This document shows, piece after piece, positions 1-7,429 of a stretch of DNA of 12,082 bases (its first letter is position 1; each line of letters starts with the position of its first letter). Source of the stretch: an uncultured Eubacteriales bacterium (GTDB taxonomy: Bacteria > Bacillota > Clostridia > Oscillospirales > Oscillospiraceae); assembly GCA_902475455.1 (NCBI GenBank), contig CABRZO010000061.1, forward strand, positions 1 through 12,082. The letters are read 5' to 3'. The notes beneath the pieces are model-generated. The model ran no database searches. It had not been told where the DNA came from and was given only the letters and a program-made list of their open reading frames with translations. Position numbers and translations under genes: made by a program.

Positions 1-1
1 G

Positions 2-496
2 GGAGATGAGATGTATCCCGCCATGCTGGTGCTCAATGCCATGTTCGGAGGCACCACCACATCCCGGCTGTTTCTGCATGTGCGGGAAAAGTTGTCCCTA
101 TGCTACTATGCCAGTTCCACACTGGTCAGCCTCAAGGGACTGGTGCTGGTGGCCTGTGGGGTGGATCCCGCCAACTTTGAGGCCGCCAAAGGTGAAATCC
201 TGGACCAGCTGGCCCAGCTCCAGCGGGGTGAATTTACCAGAGAAGAGTTCCTGGCCGCCCGAAAGAGTGTGGTCAGCACCCTGCGCTCCGCCCAAGATGA
301 GCAGGGCAGGATGTGCTCCTACTGGCTCATGGACCGGGCGGCAGGGGAGCCCTTCGACTTGAATCAGCTGATCCTCCAGGTAGAGGATGTGACTGAGGGC
401 ATGGCGGCGGCCGCCGCCATGGAATTGCGGCTGGACGGCGTCTATTATCTGTCCGGTCCGGAACAGAAAGAGGAGGTGGAAGATGAAAGAGCTTGA
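2..496 (+). CDS. yfmF: M16 family peptidase-like protein YfmF, C-terminal part (5' truncated by window)
   Basis: The reading frame is open to the window edge (Gly-Asp-Glu precede the first Met at 11), so only the C-terminal ~164 residues are present. The segment FGGTTTSRLFLHVREKLSLCYY is the conserved R/Y region of the C-terminal half of M16B peptidases; family knowledge says this region completes the active site of a partner subunit. The N-terminal half, where a zinc motif would or would not be, lies outside the window. The stop overlaps the start of the next M16 gene by 14 bases, the usual arrangement of the paired genes called yfmF/yfmH in RefSeq (ymfF/ymfH in Bacillus subtilis). Those are linked to the 5-aminopentanol modification of elongation factor P. 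The pairing makes the YfmF call fairly safe; the exact substrate is unknown. A run of Ala/Met (about codons 395-425 in window bases) is low-complexity but in frame. Confidence 0.82.
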   Translation, partial: GDEMYPAMLVLNAMFGGTTTSRLFLHVREKLSLCYYASSTLVSLKGLVLVACGVDPANFEAAKGEILDQLAQLQRGEFTREEFLAARKSVVSTLRSAQDEQGRMCSYWLMDRAAGEPFDLNQLILQVEDVTEGMAAAAAMELRLDGVYYLSGPEQKEEVEDERA

Positions 497-1745
497 GTAT
501 TCCCGCCTCGGAGAACGATGCTATTTTGAGACCCTGGCCAATGGTCTGACGGTCTATGTGCTGCCAAAAGCGGGATTTTCCAAGTCCTTCGCCTTCTTTG
601 CCACCCACTATGGAGGGCAGGATGAGCGGTTCCGCACCGGGGAGCGGTGGCGGCAGACACCGGGGGGCGTCGCCCACTTCCTGGAGCATAAGATGTTTGA
701 CATGCCTGGGGAAAATGCCCTCCAGACCCTGTCGGCCCGGGGAGCATCCCCCAACGCTTTTACCTCAACCAACATCACCGGCTACTATTTTTCCTGTACC
801 GATCAGGTCTATGATAATCTGCACACCTTGCTTAGCTTTGTCACCACCCCCTATTTCACCGAAGAGAGCGTGGCCAAGGAGCAGGGCATCATCGGCCAGG
901 AAATCCGGATGATCGAGGACAATCCGGACTGGCGGATTTATAATAATTTGCTTCAATCTCTGTACGCCAACCACACCGTACGCAATTCCGTTGCAGGGAC
1001 AGTGGAATCCATCGCCAAAATTACGCCGGAGGTGCTGGAGAGCTGCCACAAGACCTTCTACCATCCCTCCAATATGGTGTTGTGCGTGGAGGGCAACGTG
1101 GAGCCCAGAAAAGTGCTGCAGATGGCGGCGGCGGTGGTGCCCTTTGGAGAAAAGCAGACCATCTGGCGTGACCACGGGAATCCGGAGAAGCCTGAATCCG
1201 CCTGCCAGGAGGTTTCTCTGGAGATGGAGGTGTCCGCCCCCAGTTTCCTGCTGGGGTTCAAGGCGGAGCCCGGAGGTTCCCTGCGGCGGAAGCTGGTGGG
1301 AGAGCTGGCGGCGGAACTGCTGGTGGGAGAGTCCAGCCCCCTCTATGCCAAATTCTATCAGGAGGGTCTGATTGACAAGACCTTTGGGGTGGAGTTTGAT
1401 TCCGATGGGGAGACGGCCCATTTTATCATGGGGGGCGAGAGTGCCAATCCAGCGCAGGTGGCCGAGCGGATTATGAGCGAGGGAGTCCGCATCGCCTGGA
1501 ATGGGGTGGATGACGCCCTGTTCCACCGGGTGCGAAAGGCCATCTATGGGGCCAAGGTGCGGGCGCTGAATTCCTTTGAGCACACCTGTATCCAGATGGC
1601 CCAGGGCCATTTCCAGGGTTACCGCTATCTGGAATTTTGTGACCTCTACGATCAGATCACCCGGCAGGAGGTCGAAGAATTGCTGCGGGAGTCCATCACC
1701 GGCGTCCGCAGTGCCCTGTCCATCGTGAGACCCAAAGGAGTGTAA
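483..1745 (+). CDS. yfmH: M16 zinc metallopeptidase YfmH (EF-P modification-associated)
   Basis: A 420-residue protein of normal length for this M16B family. The inverted zinc motif H-x-x-E-H is visible as HFLEH at residues 65-69, with E140 in IIGQEIRM as the likely third metal ligand; catalytic Glu is E68. The N-terminal catalytic half is followed by a C-terminal half carrying the typical LLVGESSPLYAKFYQEGLI segment (about residues 280-298). It is therefore the active subunit, with the upstream partial protein as its probable partner. The start at 483 is preceded by AGGAGGTGG inside the upstream gene, an excellent ribosome site, and the two genes overlap by 14 bases, suggesting translational coupling. 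In Bacillus the equivalent pair is associated with maturation of elongation factor P; whether it cleaves a peptide there is not settled. It is expected to be cytoplasmic, as no signal peptide is seen. Confidence 0.9.
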   Translation: MKELEYSRLGERCYFETLANGLTVYVLPKAGFSKSFAFFATHYGGQDERFRTGERWRQTPGGVAHFLEHKMFDMPGENALQTLSARGASPNAFTSTNITGYYFSCTDQVYDNLHTLLSFVTTPYFTEESVAKEQGIIGQEIRMIEDNPDWRIYNNLLQSLYANHTVRNSVAGTVESIAKITPEVLESCHKTFYHPSNMVLCVEGNVEPRKVLQMAAAVVPFGEKQTIWRDHGNPEKPESACQEVSLEMEVSAPSFLLGFKAEPGGSLRRKLVGELAAELLVGESSPLYAKFYQEGLIDKTFGVEFDSDGETAHFIMGGESANPAQVAERIMSEGVRIAWNGVDDALFHRVRKAIYGAKVRALNSFEHTCIQMAQGHFQGYRYLEFCDLYDQITRQEVEELLRESITGVRSALSIVRPKGV

Positions 1746-1754
1746 TCAAGCAAC

Positions 1755-2717
1755 ATGAATCCCATTGTTTTTCCCGGCCTGGGGCTGGAACTGAACATCA
1801 ACCGGGTGGCATTTTCCGTATTCGGAAAGGACATCTATTGGTACGGCATTATCATCGCCTGCGGTTTTATCCTGGCAGTGACCTATTGCTACTACAACGC
1901 CAAGCGGTTTGGTATTGTGAAGGATCGAGTCATCGATTTTATCCTGTTTGCCGCCCCCGGCGGCATCATCGGGGCCCGCATTTATTATGTGGTGTTCTAC
2001 CTGTCCCTGTACCGAAACCTCGACGGCTCCTTTAACTGGGGAAAGGCCATCGCCATCTGGGATGGTGGATTGGCTATTTATGGAGGCGTCATTGCCGCCA
2101 TTATCATTCTTCTGATCTTCTGCGCCGTCAACAAGATCAAATTCCTCGCTTTTGCCGATCTGGGTTCCTACGGCCTGTTCATCGGCCAGGCCATCGGACG
2201 CTGGGGCAACTTTTGTAATCAGGAGGCCTACGGCGGCCCTACCACCCTGCCCTGGCGGATGGGCCTGACGGTGGCGGGGGAGTACATCGAGGTGCACCCT
2301 ACCTTCCTTTACGAATCTCTCTGGAATCTGGCGGGGCTGGCCTTTGCCCATCTTGTGCTGCGCAAGCACCGGAAATTTGACGGTCAGGTGTTCCTGTTCT
2401 ATCTGTCCTGGTACGGCCTGGGCCGGCTCTGGATTGAGGGGATGCGCACCGACAGCCTCTACCTCTTCAACACCGGGATTCGGGTATCCCAACTGCTGGC
2501 AGGCATCTGCTTTGTGATTGCGGGCGCGCTGCTGCTGGTGCTGACGATCAAACTCAAAAAGGACCCGGAGCGGCTGTATGTCAATCAGGTGGCCACCCGG
2601 GCGGAAGTGGAGCAGGTTGGCTCTGAGTCCGCTTCGGAGCAGGCTGAACGAGAGAAAGAAATTCAAGAGACTGAGATGGAAACGGAGGAGACCCAAGATG
2701 GCGGCAGTGGTGATTGA
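1755..2717 (+). CDS. lgt: Prolipoprotein diacylglyceryl transferase Lgt
   Basis: Integral membrane enzyme that moves a diacylglyceryl group from phosphatidylglycerol to the lipobox cysteine of prolipoproteins, the first step of lipoprotein maturation. Around seven hydrophobic segments are visible (e.g. residues 28-46, 60-82, 105-127, 135-147, 190-203, 212-224, 246-266). The Lgt signature is clear: GRWGNFCNQE at residues 148-157, followed by HPTFLYESLWN at 181-191 and GLGRLWIEGMRTD at 221-233. The start follows yfmH by 9 bases; the AAGGAG at 1735-1740 lies in the end of yfmH and is rather distant (about 14 bases). After the last membrane segment the protein continues with a charged, glutamate-rich tail (about residues 270-320) that is not part of the catalytic fold. 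The tail's codons contain the ribosome site and first codons of folD, which overlaps by 20 bases. Confidence 0.95.
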   Translation: MNPIVFPGLGLELNINRVAFSVFGKDIYWYGIIIACGFILAVTYCYYNAKRFGIVKDRVIDFILFAAPGGIIGARIYYVVFYLSLYRNLDGSFNWGKAIAIWDGGLAIYGGVIAAIIILLIFCAVNKIKFLAFADLGSYGLFIGQAIGRWGNFCNQEAYGGPTTLPWRMGLTVAGEYIEVHPTFLYESLWNLAGLAFAHLVLRKHRKFDGQVFLFYLSWYGLGRLWIEGMRTDSLYLFNTGIRVSQLLAGICFVIAGALLLVLTIKLKKDPERLYVNQVATRAEVEQVGSESASEQAEREKEIQETEMETEETQDGGSGD

Positions 2718-3549
2718 CGGAAAGGCTTTGGCGGCGAAACGGAAGGCTCAGGTGGCCCAGCAGGTGAAACAGCTTCAAAAGCGGCCTGGCCTGGCGGTGA
2801 TCCTGGTGGGGGATGACCCCGCCTCCCGGGTCTATGTGACCAGCAAGCGCCGGGACTGCGAAGAGTGCGGCATTTACAGTGAGGAATTCGCTCTGCCCGC
2901 TGAGACCGGCCAAAAGGCTCTGCTGGAGTTGGTGGATGTGCTGAACCAGCGGCCGGAGATCGACGGCATTCTGTGTCAGCTGCCCCTGCCCAAGGGCTAT
3001 GACTACGATGAGCAGGAGGTGTTGCTGCGCATCAGTCCTGACAAAGATGTGGACGCCTTCCACCCGGCCAATGTGGGCAAGATCATGATTGGCAACTATG
3101 ATTTTCTGCCCTGCACCCCTGCCGGCGTTATGGTGATGCTGGAGGAGTACGGCATTGACCCCGCCGGAAAGCACTGCGTGGTGGTGGGGCGCTCCAATAT
3201 TGTGGGCAAGCCCCAGGCTATGCTGCTGCTGCACAAGCACGGCACAGTGACCATCTGCCATTCCAAAACTCCGGATCTGGCTGACATTACCCGGCAGGCG
3301 GATATTCTGGTGGCGGCAGTGGGCAGACGGGGACTGATTACCGCCGACATGGTGAAGCCCGGTGCGGTGGTCATCGATGTGGCCATGAACCGGAACGAAG
3401 CCGGTAAGCTCTGCGGCGATGTGGACTATGCCCCGGTGGCAGAAAAAGCCTCCTACATCACCCCGGTGCCCGGCGGCGTAGGGCCCATGACCCGGGCCAT
3501 GCTGATGGAGAATACCCTGACGGCTGCCCGGCTGCACGGTAAAGTGTAA
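2698..3549 (+). CDS. folD: Bifunctional methylenetetrahydrofolate dehydrogenase / cyclohydrolase FolD
   Basis: Cytoplasmic enzyme interconverting 5,10-methylene-, 5,10-methenyl- and 10-formyl-tetrahydrofolate with NADP. At 283 residues it has the family length. Visible motifs: YVTSK at 46-50 (catalytic Tyr and Lys), CQLPLP at 93-98 (active-site Gln94), PDKDVDAFHP at 114-123, the dinucleotide loop VVVGRSNIVGKP at 161-172, and PVPGGVGPMT at 256-265. The start at 2698 is chosen over a longer frame from 2578 because MAAVVIDGKALA is the usual FolD N-terminus and GGAGGAG (2684-2690) sits 7 bases upstream. The 40 residues that the longer frame would add are basic and are simply the lgt tail read out of phase. 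Two small departures from the commonest consensus are Ala for Gly in KDVDAFH and Arg after PGGVGPMT; neither removes a catalytic residue. Last gene of the operon. Confidence 0.96.
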   Translation: MAAVVIDGKALAAKRKAQVAQQVKQLQKRPGLAVILVGDDPASRVYVTSKRRDCEECGIYSEEFALPAETGQKALLELVDVLNQRPEIDGILCQLPLPKGYDYDEQEVLLRISPDKDVDAFHPANVGKIMIGNYDFLPCTPAGVMVMLEEYGIDPAGKHCVVVGRSNIVGKPQAMLLLHKHGTVTICHSKTPDLADITRQADILVAAVGRRGLITADMVKPGAVVIDVAMNRNEAGKLCGDVDYAPVAEKASYITPVPGGVGPMTRAMLMENTLTAARLHGKV

Positions 3550-3555
3550 GAAATA

Positions 3556-3593
3556 AAAAGCGGGACCTTTTCCTTGGAAAAGGTCCCGCTTTT
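3556..3593. terminator. Bidirectional intrinsic terminator between folD and the CDF gene
   Basis: A 16-bp perfect stem (arms 3556-3571 and 3578-3593, core GCGGGACC/GGTCCCGC) with a CCTTGG loop that can close further. The A run on the left and T run on the right make it work in both directions. It lies 6 bases after the folD stop and 3 bases after the stop of the minus-strand CDF gene, so it ends both converging transcripts. The T tract is better on the minus strand (TTTTTATTT) than on the plus strand (TTTT). Confidence 0.93.
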
Positions 3594-3596
3594 GTG

Positions 3597-4508
3597 TCAA
3601 TGGGCACCGCCCTCCGGCGTATAGGGGTTCATATGCACCATGCAGTGTTTGACTTCGGGGAAGGTGAGCTCCAGTTTGTCATGGACCGCCTCAGCGATCT
3701 CGTGGGAAGCGATGAGGGTCAGATTGCCGTCCGCCGCCACCTCCATGTCCACATAGAGCTTGGAGCCAAACTGACGGGTGCGCAGGGAATCTACGCCCAG
3801 AACCCCATCCACCGCCAGGGCACACTGGCGCATTTCCTCCTCCACCGCCGGATCGCAGGAGGTGTCTGTCAGCTTCCGCACTGCGTCCATGAAGATGTCG
3901 TAGGATGCCTTCAGGATAAACAGGCAGATGATCAGGCTGGCGATGGGGTCGCAGATGGGCAAGCCCAGCCGGGCGCCCAGCACGCCCAGCAGTGAGCCGA
4001 TGGAGGACAGGGCGTCGGAACGGTGATGCCAGGCGTCCGCCATCAGGGAGGTGGAGCGGATCCGTTTGGCGGCCACCTTGGTGTATTGGAACATGGCCTC
4101 TTTTACCACGATGGAGACCGCTGCCGCCACCAGGGCGATGATGCCGGGCACCTGGATGCCCACATAGGAGGCGTTTTGGATGCTCATGATTCCGCTGTAT
4201 CCCACCCCCAGGCCGGTGGCGGCCAGAATCGCGGCTAACAAGACCGCCGCTATGCACTCGATACGCTCGTGCCCATACTCATGATCCGCATCCGCCTCCT
4301 TGGAGGAGATGTGCATGCCGATGATCACAATCACTGTGGAGACGATGTCTGAGGCGGAGTGAATGGCGTCAGAGATCAATGCCGCCGAGTGGCCAAAAAT
4401 ACCTGCCAGCAGTTTGAACAGCGACAGCACCACATTTCCGATGATGCTGCTGAAGGAAACCCGGTTTGCGATTTGCTGGCACCTGGCCTGATCCAGTTCT
4501 TGCTTCAT
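3597..4508 (-). CDS. Cation diffusion facilitator (CDF) family divalent metal exporter
   Basis: A 303-residue membrane antiporter of the CDF family, which exports divalent metal ions in exchange for protons. Hydrophobic segments occur near residues 20-38, 52-66, 85-108, 120-136 and 165-195, followed by a cytoplasmic ferredoxin-like C-terminal domain (about 205-303, with ALAVDGVLGVDSLRTRQFG). Metal-site residues are visible: H50-x3-D54 in TM2 (DAIHSASD) and H161-x3-D165 in TM5 (HHRSD), the HD-HD arrangement of CzcD-like zinc/cobalt transporters; GHERIE follows TM2. The histidine-rich loop common in zinc exporters is absent. Start at 4508 has GGAGG 8-9 bases upstream. The leader reads as a NiCo riboswitch, so cobalt and/or nickel (or iron, which the same riboswitch class has been reported to sense) is the most likely substrate. 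That substrate call rests on the RNA, not on the protein. Confidence 0.93.
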   Translation of the reverse strand: MKQELDQARCQQIANRVSFSSIIGNVVLSLFKLLAGIFGHSAALISDAIHSASDIVSTVIVIIGMHISSKEADADHEYGHERIECIAAVLLAAILAATGLGVGYSGIMSIQNASYVGIQVPGIIALVAAAVSIVVKEAMFQYTKVAAKRIRSTSLMADAWHHRSDALSSIGSLLGVLGARLGLPICDPIASLIICLFILKASYDIFMDAVRKLTDTSCDPAVEEEMRQCALAVDGVLGVDSLRTRQFGSKLYVDMEVAADGNLTLIASHEIAEAVHDKLELTFPEVKHCMVHMNPYTPEGGAH

Positions 4509-4526
4509 AAAAAACCTCCAACATAG

Positions 4527-4555
4527 AAAAATGCACCCACAGAGACAGTATGCGC
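4527..4555 (-). terminator. Riboswitch expression platform: intrinsic terminator overlapping P1
   Basis: On the minus strand GCGCATAC (4555-4548) can pair with GTGGGTGC (4540-4533) across a TGTCTCT loop, with one A-G mismatch and two G-U pairs, followed by ATTTTT (4532-4527). The 5' arm shares GCGC with the 3' strand of riboswitch P1, so aptamer closure and terminator formation exclude each other. A competing hairpin GGGACAG/CTGTCTC (4561-4555 with 4548-4542) can also sequester the metal-binding segment. This fits an ON switch: metal bound, no terminator, exporter made. Stem strength is only moderate. Confidence 0.65.
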
Positions 4556-4625
4556 TGTCCCGCAGATGCGTTTGGTATCTTCTGCTGCCATGTGAATAGC
4601 CCGGCCAATTCGGCCTGATCAGCTC
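4552..4625 (-). ncRNA. NiCo (czcD-type) riboswitch aptamer
   Basis: Read on the minus strand, the leader of the CDF gene matches the NiCo aptamer architecture as I recall it from the structurally solved Erysipelotrichaceae example. P1 5' strand is GAGCTG (4625-4620), then ATCAG. P2 is GGCC/GGCC with a GAATT loop (4615-4603). The conserved GCCGGGC spans 4605-4599. P3 is GCTAT/ATGGC with a TCAC loop (4600-4587). P4 is GCAGA/TCTGC (4585-4581 with 4566-4562) with a large loop ending ACGCA. The conserved GGGACAG spans 4561-4555 and runs into the P1 3' strand CAGCGC (4557-4552). The G-rich joining segments GGGC and GGGACAG are the metal-binding core of the class. P2 is shorter than in the reference RNA and P1 has one A-G mismatch. 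Placement upstream of a CDF exporter is the classic context. Known members are ON switches for Co2+/Ni2+. Confidence 0.85.
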
Positions 4626-4659
4626 TGTTCAGTTTATGCCTCCGGTGTGAAGTGTGAGC

Positions 4660-4689
4660 ATTGTAACATCAAAATAAAATGTCAGTCAA
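4660..4689 (-). promoter_or_regulatory. Promoter of the riboswitch-CDF transcript
   Basis: On the minus strand: -35 TTGACT (4689-4684), 18-base spacer, -10 TACAAT (4665-4660). Both hexamers differ from the sigma-A consensus at one position. Transcription would start near 4653, about 28 bases before the aptamer, which is consistent with a riboswitch-led mRNA. Confidence 0.75.
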
Positions 4690-4697
4690 GGCTAACT

Positions 4698-4725
4698 TTT
4701 TCAGGGGATATGGGTGTGGTATTTT
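4698..4725 (+). promoter_or_regulatory. Possible polA promoter (extended -10)
   Basis: TTTTCA (4698-4703), 16-base spacer, then TG-G-TATTTT (4717-4725), an extended -10 form. It lies about 50 bases before the polA start and back to back with the minus-strand riboswitch promoter. The hexamers are imperfect and another -10-like TATGAT exists at 4735-4740, so the call is tentative. Confidence 0.35.
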
Positions 4726-4774
4726 ATCGTGAAATATGATATCCTATCTCTAACTATGGAAAGGCGGAATGAAT

Positions 4775-7408
4775 ATGCTGCTGCTGGCTTTGGACGGAAA
4801 TTCAATCGTCAATCGCGCATTTTATGGCATCAAGCCCCTCACCACCCGGGACGGGCTTTACACCAATGCGATTTACGGTTTTCTCAATATTCTGCAAAAG
4901 CTGCTGGATGAGACCAAGCCTGACGCCCTGTGTGTGACCTTTGACAAAAAGGCCCCCACCTTCCGGCACCAGGCCTATGAGGGATACAAGGGAACCCGGA
5001 AGCCCATGCCCGAGGAGCTGGCCATGCAGATGCCGGTGCTGCGGCAGGTGCTGGAGGCCATGCGCATCCCTTACTATGAGCTGGAGGGGTGGGAGGCTGA
5101 CGACCTGCTGGGCACCATCTCCCGACGCTGTGAGTCGTCTGGGTGGGATTGCGACATCGCCACCGGCGACAAGGACTCCCTGCAGCTGATTACCGACCAC
5201 ACCACCATCAAGCTGGTCACCTCCCGGATGGGTCAGACCAGCTGGAAGGACATGACCCCGGAGACATTCCGGGAGCAATACGGCTTTGACCCCATTCATA
5301 TGATCGATCTGAAGGGACTCATGGGGGACACTTCCGACAACATTCCCGGGATCAAAGGGGTGGGAGAAAAGACTGCCATGGGGCTGATCCAGACCTATGG
5401 AAGCATCGAGAATCTCTACGCCAATTTTGAAACCGCTGAACTCAAGGGGGCTCTGCGCACCAAGCTGGAGAGCGGCCGGGAGATGGCTCAAATGTCCTAC
5501 GATCTGGCCACCATCCACTGTGATGCCCCCATCGATTTTAAGCCGGAAGATGCCCTGCGGCGGGAGCCGGAACGGGAACAGCTGTATCAGCTCTTTTTGA
5601 AGCTGGAGTTCACTAAGCTCATCGAGCGCTACCACCTCTCGGAGCAAACGCAGCAGGCGGCAGAGTTTCAGAATGCGCTGGAGCCGGAGCAGGTGACCGG
5701 ACCCCAACGCTGGGAAGAAATATGCGGCCTGTTCCGCCGGGCGGAAGGTGTGGCGGTGCTGGCCCTGCCGGAACTGAAGGGTGTGGCACTGCAGACGGAC
5801 CAGAGTTTGGTAGTCGTGCTGGAGCAAAGCTATCAGGGAGATTTTGAACAGGTACTGCGGGACGTCTTCGGGGGCGACATGAAGCTGATCGCCCATCGGG
5901 TCAAGGAGCTCACCCACAGCTTGCTGCAGGCCGGTTGCCCGGCGGAGGGATTTATTTTTGATACCGCCATTGCGGCCTATCTGCTCTCGCCCACCGACGG
6001 AAGCTATGACCTGCCCAAGCTGGGCATGACCTACTTCAACCGGGAGTTTGCCGATGAAAAGGCCTATTGCGCTGAGGACGCCTTTGCTCCCCTGGCGGAT
6101 CAGGCCGGGGCCCTGTCGGTCTGGTCTGCCCATACCGGTTTGATCTATGCCCTCTGGGGCCAGCTGGCCCCCAAAATCCAGGAGCTGGGCATGAATCAGC
6201 TGCTCTATGAGCTGGAGCTGCCTCTTTGCCGGGTGCTGGCGGAGATGGAATTGGAAGGAGTCTATGTAGATCGCCAGGCTCTGTGTTCCTTTGGGGACAT
6301 GCTGTCGGAGAAGATCGACGAAACCCAGAGCGCCATTTATGAGATGGCCGGCGGCGAGTTCAACATCAACTCCACCAAGCAGCTGGGGGAGGTGCTCTTC
6401 GACCGGCTCAACCTGCCGGCGCTGAAAAAGACCAAGCGGGGCTATTCCACCAATGCAGATGTGCTGGAGAAGCTGCGGCCCTATCACCCCATCATTGACC
6501 AGATTCTGGAGTACAGAAAGTATACCAAGCTGAAAAGCACCTATGTGGTGGGTCTGGAAAAGGAGATTGCCCCGGATGGGCGCATTCACACCCTGTTCCA
6601 GAACACGGTCACCGCCACCGGGCGGCTGTCCTCCACGGAACCCAACCTTCAGAACATCCCGGTCCGCACCCCCCTGGGGGCGGAGATGCGCAAGATGTTT
6701 CTGGCTCCGGAGGGCAAGGTGCTGGTGGATGCGGACTACTCCCAGATTGAGCTGCGGCTGCTGGCCCATATCGCCGATGATGAGGTCATGAGGGAGGGAT
6801 TCCGGACCGGAGAGGACATTCACACCATGACGGCCTCTCAGGTGTTTGGAGTGCCCGGGGATCAGGTGACCAAACAGATGCGCTCGGCGGCCAAAGCGGT
6901 GAACTTCGGCATCGTCTACGGCATTTCGGAATTTTCTCTGGCCGATGACATCGGGGTCTCCTTCCAGGAGGCCAAGGCCTATATGGCCCGCTATTTTGAA
7001 AAATATGCCGGAGTTCATCGCTATCAGAAGGAGATCGTGGAGCGGGCCAAGCAGGATGGCTATGTGTCCACCCTGATGGGCCGCCGTCGGTGGCTGCCGG
7101 AGCTGAAGTCCTCCAATTACAATCTGCGCTCCTTTGGGGAGCGGGTAGCCCTGAACATGCCCATTCAGGGGACCGCCGCCGACATCATCAAGCAGGCCAT
7201 GCTGGCGGTGTGGCGTCGTCTGCGGGCAGAAGGGCTTCAGGGAAGACTCATTCTCCAGGTCCACGATGAATTGATCGTGGAGTGCCCTGAGTCCGAGGGA
7301 GACCGGGTGGCCCGGATTCTGGAGGAGGAAATGGAGCATGTTGCCCAGCTGGCGGTGCCCCTGGTGGCGGAGGCCCATGTGGGCAGAAGCTGGGCAGACG
7401 CCCATTAA
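4775..7408 (+). CDS. polA: DNA polymerase I
   Basis: 877 residues, normal length. Family A polymerase for Okazaki fragment processing and repair synthesis. N-terminal 5' nuclease (about 1-290): LDGNSIVNRAFYG near the start, WEADDLLGT (~105), ATGDKDSLQLI (~129), GDTSDNIPGIKGVGEKTA (~184). The middle domain (about 300-450) has the 3'-5' exonuclease position but no DxE acidic motif (it reads GVAVLALPELKGVALQ), so proofreading is probably lost, as in Bacillus stearothermophilus Pol I. Polymerase motifs are intact: A DYSQIELR with D654, B with K707 and Y715 (RSAAKAVNFGIVYG), C QVHDE with D831. An ATG at 4769 is possible, but AAGGCGG at 4761-4767 lies only one base from it and seven bases from the ATG at 4775, and MLLLALDGNS matches the usual family start. 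First gene of the polA-rimI-tsaD run. Confidence 0.97.
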   Translation: MLLLALDGNSIVNRAFYGIKPLTTRDGLYTNAIYGFLNILQKLLDETKPDALCVTFDKKAPTFRHQAYEGYKGTRKPMPEELAMQMPVLRQVLEAMRIPYYELEGWEADDLLGTISRRCESSGWDCDIATGDKDSLQLITDHTTIKLVTSRMGQTSWKDMTPETFREQYGFDPIHMIDLKGLMGDTSDNIPGIKGVGEKTAMGLIQTYGSIENLYANFETAELKGALRTKLESGREMAQMSYDLATIHCDAPIDFKPEDALRREPEREQLYQLFLKLEFTKLIERYHLSEQTQQAAEFQNALEPEQVTGPQRWEEICGLFRRAEGVAVLALPELKGVALQTDQSLVVVLEQSYQGDFEQVLRDVFGGDMKLIAHRVKELTHSLLQAGCPAEGFIFDTAIAAYLLSPTDGSYDLPKLGMTYFNREFADEKAYCAEDAFAPLADQAGALSVWSAHTGLIYALWGQLAPKIQELGMNQLLYELELPLCRVLAEMELEGVYVDRQALCSFGDMLSEKIDETQSAIYEMAGGEFNINSTKQLGEVLFDRLNLPALKKTKRGYSTNADVLEKLRPYHPIIDQILEYRKYTKLKSTYVVGLEKEIAPDGRIHTLFQNTVTATGRLSSTEPNLQNIPVRTPLGAEMRKMFLAPEGKVLVDADYSQIELRLLAHIADDEVMREGFRTGEDIHTMTASQVFGVPGDQVTKQMRSAAKAVNFGIVYGISEFSLADDIGVSFQEAKAYMARYFEKYAGVHRYQKEIVERAKQDGYVSTLMGRRRWLPELKSSNYNLRSFGERVALNMPIQGTAADIIKQAMLAVWRRLRAEGLQGRLILQVHDELIVECPESEGDRVARILEEEMEHVAQLAVPLVAEAHVGRSWADAH

Positions 7409-7429
7409 AGCAGTTGAGGAGCGAAGTAT

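Noticed and set aside
765..1610. Long minus-strand frame opposite yfmH (and similar ones opposite lgt and folD)
   Set aside because: These are reverse shadows of well-conserved genes with the same skewed composition and no ribosome site worth noting.
2578..2697. Longer folD start giving 40 extra residues
   Set aside because: The added residues are the lgt tail read out of frame, while ATG 2698 has GGAGGAG at good distance and the standard FolD N-terminus.
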